Both the position numbers and the translations under genes were made by a program. A model generated the notes under the pieces. It saw nothing but the letters and a program-made list of their open reading frames with translations, had not been told where the DNA came from and did not search any database. DNA of 64,000 nucleotides. It comes from Iris pallida. Lineage: Eukaryota; Streptophyta; Magnoliopsida; Asparagales; Iridaceae. The stretch covers positions 13,051,541 to 13,115,540 of the forward strand of contig JANAVB010003400.1 in assembly GCA_029216955.1 (NCBI GenBank). Direction: 5' to 3'. Below are positions 25,260 to 37,856 of the stretch, in pieces (position 1 is the first letter of the stretch; each line of letters begins with the position of its first letter).

Positions 25260-26650
25260 AAGGCTTCTACTTCTAAGCCAAAAGACGGTAAGAAGAAGAA
25301 TAACATTCAGAAACAGGCAAACTCAACAAAGAAGGGCATGGGACCTCAAGGCACAGTGAAAAAGCCGAAAGGCAAATATTTCAAGTACAAAGGGCCAGGA
25401 CATTGGAAGACTGATTGTCCACTTCTCAAACAAGGGAACAACGAAGGTATATCTCATTTACTAGTAGTTGAAACATGTTTAGCGGTGTTATCTACCGACA
25501 TCTGGTGTATAGATACAGGAGCCACTAATCATGTCTGCAATACATTACAGGGGTTCCAGGAAACCAGACGGCTCAGTGATGGAGAGATATGCTTGTTCAT
25601 GGGTGATGCTACAAAAGTATCGGTCGTTGCATTAGGTGATGTTACTTTATCTTTTGGTAGAAATAAGTCTTTGACATTGAGAGATTGTCTTTATGCACCT
25701 TCACTTAGAAGGAATTTAGTTTCTGTTTCTAAGTTAGTTAAGGATGGATATTCAGTTTATTTTAATGACAATATTGTTATTAGAAATAATAAATATTTTA
25801 TCTGTTCTGGTGCATTGGTTGATAATTTGTATGTCATTAATCCTATTTCGTCCACAATGCAACTTATGGAAATGAATAATATGTTATCTAACTTAAATAA
25901 GAGAAAAAAACCTTCTTGTATGAACCAAACATATCTTTGGCACTTGTGATTGGGGCATATTAACCTAAGAAGGATTTAAAGACTGGTTGAAGATGGACCT
26001 TTGAGTTCATTGGAAGTGGAGGCACTACCAGTCTGTGAATCCTGCTTGGAAGGTAAAATGACCAAAAGGCCTTTTACGGCAAAGGGGTATAGGGCCAAAG
26101 ATGTGTTGGAATTGGTTCATTCTGATTTGTGTGGTCCCATGACTATCCAAGCTAGAGGTGGCTTTGAATATTTTGTCATATTTATTGACGATTATTCAAG
26201 GTATGGATACATTTATTTGATGCACCGTAAGTCTGAGTGCTTTGAGAAATTTAAAGGGTACAAAGCTGAAACGGAGAAACATCATGAAAAATGTATCAAG
26301 TCATTACGATCAGATCATGGTGGCGAGTACCTCTTTGGAGAGTTTAGGGATTATTTATCAGAGGCTGGAATTGCATCCCAATTGACTGTACCTGGAATGC
26401 CCCAACAGAATGGTGTAGCCGAAAGAAGGAATAGAACTCTTATGGAGATGGTTAGATCAATGATGAATTATTCGGATTTGCCAGATTCGTTTTGGGGATA
26501 TGCCTTAGAGACTGTAGCTTATATTTTGAACTTGGTTCCTTCTAAGTAAGTACCTCTTACTCCCACAGAGTTGTGGATTGGGCGTAAGCCTAGTCTGAAA
26601 CATGTTCGTATTTGGGGTAGTCCAGCACATGTGTAGAATGGAAAAGCAGA
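25260..26650 (+). pseudogene. Copia-1 zinc knuckle, protease and integrase
   Basis: Continues the gag frame. A degenerate zinc knuckle YFKYKGPGHWKTDCP (25377-25421) has lost both Cys of its first CxxC pair. The aspartic protease site is WCIDTGATNHVCN (25504-25542). A GAG-pre-integrase segment ends with CESCLEGKMTKRPF. The integrase core shows DYSRYGYIYLMHRKSE, SLRSDHGGEYL with the second Asp, and PQQNGVAERRNRTL with the catalytic Glu. Stops near 25947, 25978, 26547 and 26634 interrupt an otherwise continuous frame; the first is consistent with CGA to TGA and the second with CAA to TAA. Confidence 0.88.
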
Positions 26651-28595
26651 TAAGTTGGAATCTCGTACAGAAGTATGCTTGTTTGTAGGCTATCCAAGAG
26701 GAACGAAAGGAGGTTTATTTCATAGTCCTAAGGATCAGAAGTTCATTGTTAGCACCAATGTCCGATTCTTAGAGAAAGACTATGTGATGAACCATAAACC
26801 CATAAGTAGAGTTGTTCTAGAAGAACTGAGTCGTGAGGCACCAAGTACTTCAGTACCAACAGTACAAGAGGATGAACCACAAATAACTGCACAACGTGTC
26901 ACAAATGTTACACCACAACCGATAGTGCCTCGTCGTAGTGGGAGGGTTGTGATACAACCTGATAGATATATGTTCTTGGGAGAGTCGTCAGACTTCGTCC
27001 CTGAGGAACAAGATTATGATCCCTGTACCTATAATGAAGCACTCTAAGATAAAGATGCAGAGTCTTGGCAAAAAGCAATGATATCTGAAATAGAATCTAT
27101 GGATTCTAATCAGGTCTGGGAGCTCGTAGAACCACCCGTTGGTGTAAAAGTCATTGGATGCAAGTGGGTCTATAAGAGAAAATGAGGATCAGATGGTAAG
27201 GTTGAAACCTTTAAAGTTCGACTTGTAGAAAAAGGTTTTACTCAAAGAGAGGGTATCGATTATGAGGAAACCTTTTCTCCTGTAGCCATGCTTAAGTCTA
27301 TTCGGATTCTTTTATCTATTGCAGCTCATCTCGATTATAAAATTTGGCAAATGGATGTCAAGATAGCTTTCCTTAATGGAAGTCTTGAGGAAGACATCTA
27401 TATGAAGCAACCAGACGGGTTCATTGAAAAGGGCCAGGAGCATCTTGTTTGTAAGCTCAAGAAGTCCATTTATGGACTTAAGCAAGCTTCCAGATCTTGG
27501 GACATATGTTTTGATCAGGTGATAAAATCTTATGGATTTGATCAATGTCAGGATGAATCATGTGTATACAAAAAGTGTGATAGAAACGTGGTGGTGTTCC
27601 TAGTACTTTATGTAGATGACATCTTGGTCATTGGAAACAATGTAAAGGTATTATCTGATGTAAGGGTATGGTTATCCAAACAGTTTGATATGAAGGACTT
27701 GGGAGAATTAGGTCACATCCTTGGGATCAAAGTTCTACGAGATCGCAAGAAAAGGATGTTGGACTTATCCCAAGCTTCCTATATCGATACTGTACTAACT
27801 CGTTTTAGTATGCAAAATTCTAAAAAAGGTTTCTTACCTTTTAGACATGGAATTGCTCTATCAAAGGAGCAGTGTCCGAGGACACCTAAAGAGATAGAGA
27901 ATATGAAGGCAGTTCCTTATGCTTCAGCACTAGAAAGCTTAATGTATGCAATGCTATGTACGAGACGACACATCTGCTTTGCCGTAGGCATGGTCAGCAG
28001 ATATCAGTCTAACCCAGGACAAGAGCACTGGACTGCCGTAAAGCATATTTTGAAGTACCTGAAAAGGACTAAAGAGTATATGCTAGTTTACCAAGCAGAT
28101 AGTTTAGTTCCTTTGGGGTATACAGACTCAGATTTTCAGTCAGATAGGGATTCCAGGAAATCTACCTCAGGTTATGTGTTTACTTTGGGAGGTGGAGCCA
28201 TTGTGTAGAGGAGTATCAAGCAAAAATGTATTGCTGATTCCACCATGGAAGCCGAGTATATGGCAGCCTCTAAGGCAGCCAAAGAAGCGGTTTGGCTCAG
28301 AAACTTTCTGTTGGACTTGAATGTGGTACCTAGTTTGCCTATGTCTATTACACTTTATTGTGATAATAGTGGTGCAGTTGCAAACTTGAAGGAACCACGA
28401 GCCCATAAGACAGGAAAATACATTGAGCGCAAGTACCACCTGATACGAGATTTTGTAAAGAAAGGAAAAGTTGCTGTGATCAAGATAGCATCAGCCGACA
28501 ACCTAGCTGATCCCTTTACAAAGAGCTTACCAGCTAAGGCTTTTGACAGTCATGTTGAGGGAATGAGAGTCAGATGTGTAGCAGCATGGCTTTAA
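26651..28595 (+). pseudogene. Copia-1 reverse transcriptase and RNase H
   Basis: Copia-type RT with QMDVKIAFLNGSLEEDIYM (27350-27406), KSIYGLKQASRSW, and the active site FLVLYVDDILVIGNN (27598-27642). RNase H shows YTDSDFQSDRDSRKSTSGYVF near 28120, MEAEYMAASKAAKEAVWLRN with the catalytic Glu, YCDNSGAVANLKEP, the KYIERKYHLIRD motif and NLADPFTKSLP. It ends at TAA 28593-28595. Stops occur near 27045, 27183 and 28206. The enzyme would copy genomic RNA to cDNA. Confidence 0.9.
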
Positions 28596-28657
28596 GTATA
28601 AGTGGGAGATTTGTAACAGTATACTGAAAAGCAATGCTTTGAGTATAAGTGGAAGAT

Positions 28658-29926
28658 TGTTAGGGTTATATACTAAAAGAATCACTTTTGTAGTAACCTT
28701 ATTTCCTTAATTTTTGAATGGAATCATATGGGCAAATGTTTGCATATTGTATTTGTTGCAAGTATTAATGCAAATGTTTGATATTCTATATTGTAGATAA
28801 TATGGTGTGTGGTGTCACACAAAAGATCATATTATCAGTTTCCTATGGAGTATATAAATAGTTCACAACCTAGATGGACTTGGACAATCTATTGGAAATG
28901 TTGTAGTGTAATCTGATATTAGTCTATCTTGACTATAGGTTTACACTAGTACACTTTGTGTGTATTGAACAGGACCACTTGAGATTGTTCTCTTTGTACT
29001 GACTACATAAGAGAACAAACACCTCTGTTATTATGGATGCTTGTGCTCTTAGTCCGGATATAATAACGGACATGTATATGCAGTGTGTATTACTTTGACT
29101 CATAAAAGAGTGAGATTCATTATGGATCAATAACCTGTATGAATTGGATAATAATATTGTATGTATGATGGGCTGTTGATTATAAATGGAATTCATGTCC
29201 CGATACATCGAGTTGATGATGTCCTCATAAGGAGCTCATAAGGATTATCATGTAAACCCTGCAGGTGGATTATATCCGACATGACAAATAAAGTTGAGCG
29301 ATACTACTTAAGGATAAAAGATGTCGAATCAATATAGTTGTCAGTAACTTAATTTGATCGACGAACATACGATATCTTAACATGGGGAGCCAAACGAGCA
29401 TATAATAAAAGGAGCCCACAAACATAATTTGGGATTAGGGAGGTAGTGCAACAATAGCTCATTAGTGGACCGAGCTATTGTTAATGGGCCTGGATTGTGT
29501 GTTCGGGCTGAATACGGGATATCCAGATCCGTTAGGAGGCCTCACCATAATTTCTCCTCATGGTCCCTGCCGTAGCCTATATATACCCTCTATTCTCTGG
29601 CCGCCAGATTACTGATCAGAAATCTGAAATTTTATCTAAATTCGTGATTCACATAAGGAGAGAAAGAGAGGGCTGCCAAGGAGAAGAAAAGGTTGGAAGA
29701 TCGTCGCCCACACGACGTCCAACTCGAGAAAGGAATACGTGCAGAAGATATTGGGGTCGTCCGCTCGAGATTGCCAGGAATTACTTGTCTCCTTTCCGCC
29801 GCAGGTATAATTCGTGAACCCTAGTTTTCGACTATGAAGGGTTAGAACACGTATTAGATCTGTTTAACTTTCTATCGATCAATACGCACACCAAAGGAAG
29901 GGTCATGGGAATCCCCAGTTCCATCA
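28658..29926 (+). repeat. Copia-1 3' LTR
   Basis: 1269 bp, starting TGTTAGGGTTATATAC and ending CAGTTCCATCA. It is preceded by a purine-rich AAGTGGAAGAT tract (28647-28657), and a similar AAGTGGGAGAT lies about 50 bp further upstream. It is followed by the GGACA duplication and the resumption of X. Confidence 0.93.
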
Positions 29927-29931
29927 GGACA

Positions 29932-30478
29932 GCGCGGGCTCGTCGAGCTCAGTCAGCTGTCCCAACCTTTGGCCATCAAAGAGTCCCGCTAACTGTTATG
30001 CGGGCCTCTGATGGAAAGTTGTACAGAACCGCTCGTGTCCAGCCCCCGACGGCAAGCGGACAGGGCGGTTCCCAAGAGTCTCTCAACAATGATCGAGGGC
30101 AAGTGCTTTTACTAGCCCCATATCAGGGAGAAAACATGATACCAACGCACTCATGCGCTCGGGATTCCCTAGTCCATAAAACGAGTGTAAAGGTTGATCG
30201 AGATGTACTTGACTTACGAGATGTGATTCTTCACAAGCGCAAGGAAAGAGAAGAAACCTTGGTATAAAAAGAGTACTTCCATGGACATCACTGCACTCAA
30301 GTCATTGTCAACTGCTGCTGCAACAAGACAGCAGTACAAGAGGACCGACAGTCCGTCTTCCAACGACTGCAGTAGCCTGGACCGATCCTACAACAAAGCT
30401 CAGGAGACGAGGCGCTTCCTTTCGCCTCCTATAACTCTGCCCGGAAGGTCCCTATTGGCAAAGGAGGAAAGAAAATAA
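29932..30478 (+). pseudogene. X gag region directly after copia-1
   Basis: The frame that entered copia-1 at 15602 continues here in register and stays open to a TAA at 30265-30267. Another open piece follows at 30281-30478. The residues are polar and basic with no domain I recognise. It matches the poorly conserved N-terminal gag region of large Tat elements by position only. It connects to the better conserved gag core about 1 kb further on. Confidence 0.45.
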
Positions 30479-30492
30479 ATACCTCTAGCCCG

Positions 30493-32478
30493 ATGATCTC
30501 AACCAGCACGGCCAAGAAACTCTCATCTAAGCGGTTGTCCACAGCCATCACAGGAGGAGTTTATCAAGGTACCCGCTCAAAGACAAAATCTTTAACACTT
30601 GGAGATTCGTCATCTATATCCCTAGGGGTAGTTGAATCTCGGGGTAACACTCCACGAAACATCCACAACAATTCGGTGTTCCAAGAAGATGAACCTGGGG
30701 AAATAATCCTCCAAGCAGATGCAACAGATTCTGACGTCCCTGAAAATGTCTACAAGTGCCAAGACGAGGCAATCTCCTATCCAGGGGGTGGCACTTCCTC
30801 CGAGTCCGAATCAGAGGAGAACATTCCCATATATCCCGACGACTTCTCTATACGAAGGTATGATTCGGAGGGCACATCTTCTACAGTGCCTTCCACTTCT
30901 CCTCACGTAAAGACAGTATTCATGACTGAGAATGATCAAGACGGTCCCAGTGATCGGCAACGCCTCGACACTCTTGAGGCCATACTAAGGTCATGGCGGC
31001 CCTACCGGCCCTACAAGCAAGGACACCTGGTCAAATAAGCTTGGGTCTCGCCGCCAATGCGGACTCAAACACGACCGTATCAACCCCGGGCAACAATCTA
31101 CCCGAAATATCGGCTCCCACTGCTGCAGAAGAGTCTAGGAAGGCGAGAAAAGAAGTCCAGGAGCTCCGTGCAATATTTCATGCCCGAGAAACCTCTCAGG
31201 ACCTCAGGATACGACAGCCGTATCCCGCTGCATGGAGAGATGTCCCCTTCCCTCCATGATACAAATCATTCAACATCAATACATATGACGGGAAGACATC
31301 TGTGAGCCAGTACATGACCTACTTTAAGGTCACAATAGACCATCTGCCGCATGACAACGCCATCCTCACGAGGTTGTTCATTGGGTCATTAGAGGGGGTC
31401 TCATTCGATTGGTACCGCAATTTGTCGGATAACTGCATCCATTCCTTCGCCGGCTTCAAACATATGTTCTTGGAAAGGTTCTACAAGGTGGGATAAGTTG
31501 TGACAATGTCAACCCTCATGGACGTTGTTCAAGGGGAAAAAGAGCTGACAAGGAATTATACTGAGCGGTTTTTCCAAACCGCGATAAAATTGTCCTCCGC
31601 TAACCCGGACTCTTCTTTAATTGAGATTTGCCAAAAGAGGATGCTCCCCCACAATCAGCCTCTGGATGGGCGAAAGTCAATTTAAAGACTGGAAGACCTT
31701 CATCATCAACGCCACTAGCACAGAAGCAAAGTTGAAGAAGGCTCGCTAACTGGGGCTGCATATCTCGGATGGAGTGGATAAGGGAAAACGCCCTAATACA
31801 AACAACAACAATGACAGTAATTCCTCTAACAACCGAGACACCAAAGGCAAACAGGCTATGGTGGCCGATACAGCCCAAAAGCCTGAACCAAAGAAGGTAG
31901 AGAAGCAGTGGCCTCAGGTGACTTACTCCATCGAGGATAGCCATGTCAAGCCCATCTTTGACATGCTCTTACAAGGAGATAGAATTCAGCTCCCTCCGCT
32001 GAGACGTGAACCTCGGCCTGCAGAGATGGAGAGCCCGAAGTACTGTCACTTCCACCGCTACGTCTACCATGCTACTCAAGACTGCTTCCAATTGAAGCGG
32101 TACATCCAGAATCTCATCGATTCCAAAGCTCTGGCTATTGATTTCGAGGAGACAACCGTGGCTGCCAATATGGTGTCGATCCAATTCGACAGCTTTCCTC
32201 TAACGAGGACTCAAGATGGCGTAGTACCTGTCCCCCGGGCAATAATGTTGGTCACTAATCTTTCACCTCCCCTAGACCAGACAATTGGGCAGGTGCCCCT
32301 CACTACGTCAAGAGGGGAGGTCATGTGGGTCCACCCGGACTTGGTGCCTGAAGTAACTCAGTCAGCATCATCCCCTACCGGCAAGAAGAAGGGCAGAAAG
32401 ACTAAGTCCTGCCACACAATCTCAGCCGATATCGAAGAAGCGACAGCCGTCGTTACCCGGTCCGGTGCACAATCTTAA
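30493..32478 (+). pseudogene. X gag (retrotransposon gag domain and zinc-binding segment)
   Basis: Several open pieces, broken by frameshifts and stops. 30493-31038 is a low-complexity acidic/Ser-rich region. 31180-31680 has the retrotransposon gag core: FIGSLEGVSFDWYRNLSDN, FAGFKHMFLERFY and later GEKELTRNYTERFFQTA. 31774-32478 is Asn/Lys rich and contains YCHFHRYVYHATQDCFQLKR (32040-32099), the Cys/His segment seen near the end of gag in this lineage. The protein would form the particle. Translation starts cannot be assigned. Confidence 0.72.
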
Positions 32479-32643
32479 CCCATGTTGAGTAACTCGGCTG
32501 AAGAACGTCAGCCAGCCACTGCTGATGCCCCAGGACCCTCTCAGCCTCCGTCGACCGACAAACCTAAGCCAAAGGAGACCCGCTTTGATAAGCCGCTCTG
32601 AAAAGATGCACCTCAGGGGCTGGAGAGGCCCTTCAATTTTGAC

Positions 32644-33921
32644 ATGCTGGCAAAATTGGCCAACACACCAGCCAAATTGTCATTATATAAGCTCTTGAGG
32701 CTCACTAAGGATGTTCGTATCGTACCGAGCGAAGCACTCCAGAATGCCGATGCGTATTTGGCTCAGGTCAAGCTTACAGGGAAAAGCTCGCCAGCAGATT
32801 TTCAGGACAGCGCTTGTACAGGTGTAATGCCCAAGATTGTGTTTACTCTGCAGGATATGCTCAACCAAACCAACCTGCACGATCGCTCTCTATATTACAC
32901 TGGATACGTCGGTGACATCAAGGTGGATCGGATGCACATTGATCCCGATTCTTCAATAAGCATCATTTCGAAGAGCTTGCTTCACCTCCTGTGCATCCCT
33001 ATGCATCGGCTAACACCTACCAGCACCACCATCAGCAGTTTCAATTCAGGGAGAAGCTACCCTATAGGAAAGATTCGCCTGAAATGCCAAATTGGCAACC
33101 TTCAGTCGGAAGTGACTTGCTACGTCATAGACGCAGATACGTTCTACAATATTCTTCTGGGGCATCCGTGGATACACGATTACATGATCGTGCCCTCCAT
33201 ATTGCACCAGTGCTTCAAATATGTCGACAAGTACGGCTTCGTAAAAATAGAATTCGCCGACATCGATCCCTTCAAAAGGGTCGAATCCTACTATTTGGAT
33301 TCCTGCTTGTACGAGAAATCTAAAAAGCACATGATCAAAGAGGATGCTCAAAAGCAGACAGAGGCTACAATGGGATCAGAAGAACCTCTGAAGATCCATC
33401 TCCAGGCCCGCAAACTAGGCAGAACTGCACCTATTATAGCCACTCTGCGTAAAGAAGCAGCCAGTCTACCAGTACTCACTGAACAAAAAGAGCAAATGGT
33501 TATCCGACTTCCAAGGTCTAGCCAGGGGCCGAGACCCACTGTGGAGCCAATGACAATTAGGCTGCCAAGACCCGGCCAACAACAATCAGAGGAGATCAAT
33601 CCTTCTGTTAAGTCGATGGTCATTCATCTCCCCAAGATAAATCGACAAACAAGCGCTAAGCCAGGGACCGCTAGTGAGCCAACGACTCCACATCCAGTAC
33701 CAAGAGCTATGCCAGGGACCGCTAGTGCGCCAACAACCCTACGTCCTGCACCACCAATAGAACCCTTGATGATCAAGCTGCCCAGGTCATCCTCCCAGTC
33801 TTCATTAATACAGGGGGTGGCTGAAGAGGAGATAGAGCTAGCCAAAAATGTTGCTGCGCACACTGATGTTCCTTCTGCTGATGATGTAATACCACCAGAA
33901 AAGATAAAGGGCTATCTTTGA
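32644..33921 (+). pseudogene. X aspartic protease region
   Basis: A 425-codon open frame. The N-terminal third carries the protease: the catalytic Asp in HIDPDSSISIISKSLL (32938-32985), where the usual triad is D-x-G-S/A, so the Gly is replaced by Asp; then DTFYNILLGHPWIHDYM (33136-33186), the second conserved motif. The remainder is a Pro/Arg-rich linker with a short repeated unit (RLPRSSQGP, RLPRPGQQ, HLPKINRQ, KLPRSSSQ and GTAS..TT.HP repeats) of unknown role. The altered Asp-x-Gly triad suggests a weak or inactive protease. Confidence 0.7.
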
Positions 33922-34560
33922 ACTACCTCGAGCTTAACAAGCTCCGTATAATATATGCTATGGAATATGGTATAGGCACAAACTTACACACACAAGTAAC
34001 AAATGTCTATACCATGAACCAACTTACTCCCGTGGAAGGCGCTTGCTTCATAGTCGTGGGAGAGGATCATCCAATCATCTTCGGTCGAAAGAATGATCAA
34101 CAGTCCTTCAGGCCAGAAGAAGTCGATCTTAAACCCGACACTGGAAGACTGCCCCTTTATTTGTATAGCTCCCGATCCAAGTACCTCATGCAAAAATAGG
34201 GATATGATATGGAGACTACGCCAGGCTTGAACTACGGCACCGGCCGACGATTACCTTTGCAATTGCCAGTCCTGGCTGGAAAACCACGGGATTATTACAG
34301 CAAGACTAGACGTGGTCTTGGCTATGTTACACCTGCAACAACTCCTGAGAGCTGGGATGAGGAATGCGAATGGCATTCACATTCAACCGGATCACCCACT
34401 TGCGATTCAGATGTCAGCATAGGAGAGGTACTCAGGCAAGCTTGGTCTGTCAATATGGCATTTGCTGACGCATATGAAGAAGACGAAGACGTACCCAAAT
34501 TTTTTGAGTTAGAGCCTTGGGTTCAACAGCTAGATATGCAGTAGGAGAAGCATTTCGAAC
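33918..34560 (+). pseudogene. X linker between protease and RT
   Basis: Two open pieces (33918-34199 and 34209-34544) in pol sense. They include DVPKFFELEPWVQQLDMQ and a GLGY-containing segment, features I associate with the protease-RT linker of Tat elements. No catalytic motif. The acidic SIGEVLRQAWSVNMAF... stretch is unassigned. Confidence 0.5.
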
Positions 34561-34589
34561 AAAGAGATCCTCCTACCGAAGATGAGGTC

Positions 34590-36100
34590 ATGCAAGTTGA
34601 CCTCGATGATGAATCCTTTTCAAAGCTAATCTTCATCAGCAAAAGTCTGACAGATAAAGAGCAGGAGTCGCTATTGCAACTCGTCAAAAAGTACATTGAC
34701 GTGTTTGCCTGGAGCTATGAAGACATGCCAGGGCTAAACCTCGAGATTGCACTCTATAAGCTTAACATTCATCCGGACGCAAAATCGGTCAAGCAACAGT
34801 AACGACGGTTTCGCCCAGATATCATGAATTCTATCGAAGCTGAGGTCAACAAACTAATAGCCAACGACTTCATCCGTGAGGAACAACATCCAGACTGGGT
34901 CGCCAATATAGTACCAGTCCTCAAGAAGAATGGGAAGATCCGAATTTGCATCGACTTCCGGAATCTGAACGAAGCATGTCCTAAAGATGAGTTCCCTCTT
35001 CCTATTACGGGCATAATGATTGACAACACATGTGGCTTTGAGCGCATATCATTCATGGATGGCTTCTCAGGATACAACCAAATCAAAATGTTTCCTGACG
35101 ATAAAAAGCATACATCATTCCGAACGCCAATTGGTGTGTACTGCTGCACAGTCATGCCCTTTGGTTTAAAGAATGTCGGCGCCACATATCAACGAGCTAT
35201 GAGTGTCATCTTCAGAGATCACTGCGTAAGACAATGGAATGTTACGTCGACGACATCGTCGTCAAAAGTCACTCTAAGGAAGATCATCTGCATGATCTGA
35301 GGACAATATTCGACCTGATGCGAGCACACAACTTGAAGATGAATCCCACCAAATCCTTCTTGGGCGTATCCAGCAGAAAATTCTTGGGTTTTATCATTAC
35401 CGCCCAGGGAATCCATATAGACCCCGAGAAGACGAAGACAATCATAGAGATGGGTCCTCCGAGAAATCTTCGAGAACTCAGAGGCCTTCAAGGGAGGCTA
35501 GCTTATATCAGGAGGTTTATCTCTAACCTCTCCGGGCGATGTCAACTATTCACATACCTCATGAAGAAAGGCATCTCCTTTGTATGGGATAAAGAGTGCC
35601 AACGTGCCTTTGACAATATTAAAGAATATTTGTCGAACCCTCCAGTCCTGGTGGCCCCGGTCGCTGGAAAGCCATTTTTGCTTTATATACGAGCGATGGA
35701 GAATTCCTTCGGTGCTCTACTAGCAAAAAACAATGATACAGGACATGAACAAGCTACTATTACCACAGCCGAATGATGATAGGACCTGAGCATAGCTACA
35801 CCGTCGTGGAGAAGGAGTATCTTGCTTTGGTGTTCTCTATTCAGAAAATGCGACACTATGTTACAGGACAAACCATCCATGTTATATCATGAGTTAACTC
35901 CCTCAGGGTCCTCATGACCAAACCAGGTGCACTCAGCTCTCGCCTTGCTACCTGGGTAATATTATTGTCCCCCTACCACATGATCTTCGTCCCGCAAAAG
36001 GCTGTTAAAGGTCAAGCACTGGCAGACTTTTTAGTGGCCCATCCAGGTTCAGAGTCAACCAGAATATATGAAAAGATCCCAGACGAGGTCGCAAATTTAA
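34590..36100 (+). pseudogene. X reverse transcriptase and first RNase H
   Basis: Gypsy RT: VPVLKKNGKIRICIDFRNLN (34912-34971), SFMDGFSGYNQIKM, TVMPFGLKNVGATYQRAM, then, after a frameshift near 35225, the active site MECYVDDIVVKSHSKEDH (35234-35287), MNPTKSFLGVSSRKFLGF and LQGRLAYIRRFISNLSGR. The connected RNase H begins near 35700 (NSFGALLAKNND) and continues in another frame through a KEYLALVFSIQKMRHY-like stretch to LATWVILLSPYHMIFVPQK (35944-36000). Stops and at least three frame changes are present, so there is no single translatable polyprotein. Confidence 0.88.
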
Positions 36101-37856
36101 ATATGGCTTCCCATGATACCGTCTGGCGAATGTTCTTCGACGGTGCTTCAAGAACCGGACCCAAGGGCAATATCGTCGTTGGGGTCGGAGTAGTACTGAT
36201 TTCTCCCTCCGGATTAGTGATCAACCGGGCAGATTCCTCACGGAACCTTGCTCAAACAACATGGCCGAGTACAACGCCTTGGTTATCGTCCACCGACTTG
36301 CGAAGGAACTGGGGGTAGAGTACTTGAAAGCATATGGCGATTCATAGTTAATCGTCAATCAGATCCGGAGTTCATATAAAGTTCGTCATAAAGACATGAT
36401 CCCCTATCATTAAATAGCAATCGTCAATCAGATCCAGAATATTGAAGCCGATGTCCTAGTAGGTCTTACTGCTTCCCTGGCAGTTCTAAATCACATCCAT
36501 CATTTGGTTGACGTAATAGGCCATGAATTGGTTTGTCTTAAAAACGTCCAATTTGCTGTGAGTTATTATGCCCTGACGGTCGACGAGACACAAGACTAGA
36601 GACTCCCATTTATTGACTTTATAGTCTATGGTATCTTGCCGAAAAACCAGAAAGAAACCACCTCTATTAGAGGACGTTCTCTCAGATTCTTCTACGATAT
36701 AGATACAAAAATGCTGTATCGACGATCCTATGATGGATTAATGCTCCGGTGTTTGTCAAATATAGAATCCAAAAAAGTCGTGCGTGAAGCTCACGATGAC
36801 GTTTGTGGGGCCCATCAACCTGGCCCAAAGTTGCAGGATCGCCTTCGCCGGATGGGCTATTACTGGCCTACGATGGTAGCATATACGATAGACTATACAA
36901 GAAAATGTAAGGCTTGTCAGGTCCACAGGAATTTCATACACCAACCAACCGAATTCTTACATCCGACGGTGGCATCCTGGCCATTTGAGGCATGGGGAAT
37001 GGATATCATTGGTCCAATCACCCCGCCTTCGTCCAAAGGATACCGCTTCATACTCACAATTACAGACTACTTATCCAAATGGACGGATGCTGTCCCACTT
37101 GCAGAAGTGAAGACATCAAATATGATCAACTTCGTCAAGCATCACGTTATGTATCGCTTTGGACTACCTCGAAGGATCGTCCACGACAATGGTCCGCAGT
37201 TTACAAGCTACGCCTTCTATCGGTTTTGCGACAAACATCGAATTTAGAATGTTGCTTCAACACCGTACAACCCGACGGCTAATGGTCTGGCTGAAGCATT
37301 CAATAAAACAATAATCAAGCTTCTCAGGAAGTTCGTGTCCTCAAACAAACGTGACTGGAATAAAAAACTTGGCGAATGCTTATAGGCGTACCCCACTACA
37401 GTCCGGACAGCCACTGGGAACACACCATTCTCTCTGGTATACGGAAGTGAGACAGTTCTTCCATTGGAAACTCAAATTCCCTCGCTCTGCGTCGCCCTCA
37501 CTTACCGATTAACGACGGATGATAATTACCGTTGTCGGCTACAAGAATTGGAGGCCTTAGATGAGAAGCGCATGTCAGCTCAACAATGAATCGAGCTTTA
37601 TCAAGCACGCATCTTTGGAGCTTTGAACAAGAAGGTCAAACTGAGAACATTCCAAGTAGGCGATCTCGTTTTGGCAGTTCGAAGGCCGATGGTTATGACT
37701 CACAAAACTGCCGGCAAGTTCCAACCCAAGTGGGAAGGCCCATTTATCATTGAGGTTGTATTCTCCAATGGTGCATACCGTCTCACAAAGCAAAACAGAG
37801 ACTTGCTCATGATGCCCATCAACGGCAAGTTCCTGAAGAAATATTATGTCTAAATG
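36101..37856 (+). pseudogene. X archaeal-type RNase H and integrase
   Basis: A second RNase H starts with RMFFDGASRTGPKGNI (36127-36174) and carries on in another frame past 36320 (YLKAYGDS-like). This extra domain is characteristic of Tat elements. The integrase follows: HHCC finger (HDDVCGAHQPG ... CKACQ, 36793-36921), first Asp in WGMDIIGPI near 37000, second Asp in RRIVHDNGPQF near 37180, Glu in NGLAEAFNK near 37290, and a C-terminal domain with VGDLVLAVRRPMVMTHKTAGK and ending GKFLKKYYV at 37853. Stops occur near 36346, 36413, 37246 and 37384. Confidence 0.87.

Larger units (their letters stand above)
15603..29926 (+). mobile_element. Copia-1: Ty1/copia element inserted in X gag
   Basis: Bounded by two 1269 bp LTRs (15603-16871, 28658-29926) and flanked by the 5 bp duplication GGACA (15598-15602 and 29927-29931). 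Internal order is PBS-like site, long leader, gag, zinc knuckle, protease, integrase, RT, RNase H, which is the copia order. A CACTA transposon splits the leader. Without it the element is about 7.8 kb. A by-eye alignment of the first ~350 LTR bases shows roughly 15-20 differences, so the insertion is not recent. The reading frame has many nonsense codons but little sign of frameshifts. Confidence 0.93.
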
